Of a stretch of 5,885 bases of DNA, positions 5,885 through 5,885 are shown piece after piece. A program made the position numbers and the translations under genes. The notes under the pieces are model-generated. The model did not search any database. It saw only the letters and a program-made list of their open reading frames with translations, and was not told the DNA's origin. The stretch spans positions 1-5,885 of the forward strand of contig JBAQVB010000041.1 of the NCBI GenBank assembly GCA_049297855.1, read 5' to 3'. Numbering within the stretch: position 1 is the stretch's first letter; every line of letters starts with the position of its first letter. The stretch comes from CAXYVX01 sp049297855. Lineage in GTDB: Bacteria; Patescibacteriota; Saccharimonadia; Saccharimonadales; Saccharimonadaceae.

Positions 5885-5885
5885 G

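Noticed and set aside
1..5885. Full UGA=Gly code (Gracilibacteria/Absconditabacteria)
   Set aside because: glmS, the FtsA-like gene and the left-edge gene contain many Gly codons and not one TGA, which is unexpected if UGA were a routine Gly codon.

Overview
The window most likely comes from a Patescibacteria (CPR) genome, with Candidatus Saccharibacteria (TM7) as the best guess. Two protein families point there by recollection: the type IV pilin at the right edge, with its hydrophobic stretch ending in IAWPALQ followed by QKDTARR, and the one-TM protein at the left edge. No marker gene is present, so this placement is inference. Every gene lies on the minus strand, so biological order runs from right to left.

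Reading in transcription direction: (1) 5884-5414 is a type IV pilin that enters at the window edge at the start of its mature N-terminal helix; it has an in-frame TGA at pilin position 8. (2) 5413-4992 holds no protein gene. It contains a strong sigma-70-like promoter (5230-5258) and a long leader carrying a well-conserved glmS ribozyme core (about 5167-5056). (3) 4991-3174 is glmS, complete and canonical. (4) 3059-2238 is thyX (flavin-dependent thymidylate synthase), with its own promoter overlapping the end of glmS. Its conserved C-terminus is cut off by an in-frame TGA at 2312-2310 and resumes in the same frame to a TAG at 2240-2238, followed by an intrinsic terminator. (5) 2155-905 is an FtsA-family actin-like ATPase, apparently transcribed from a promoter so close to the ATG that the mRNA may be leaderless. 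(6) 902-1 is a one-TM protein only 2 bp downstream of the ATPase gene; it runs off the left edge.

glmS makes glucosamine-6-phosphate for peptidoglycan, and the ribozyme in its leader would close a feedback loop by cleaving the message when that product accumulates. thyX supplies dTMP. The FtsA-like ATPase and its membrane partner look like a two-gene unit for a membrane-associated assembly, either division or pilus.

The two observations most worth following are the glmS ribozyme in a probable CPR genome and the pair of in-frame TGA codons in thyX and the pilin. None of the four visible gene ends uses TGA as its final stop. The TGAs could be two independent lesions or sequence errors, or they could mean that UGA is read through or read as an amino acid here. 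The window alone cannot decide.
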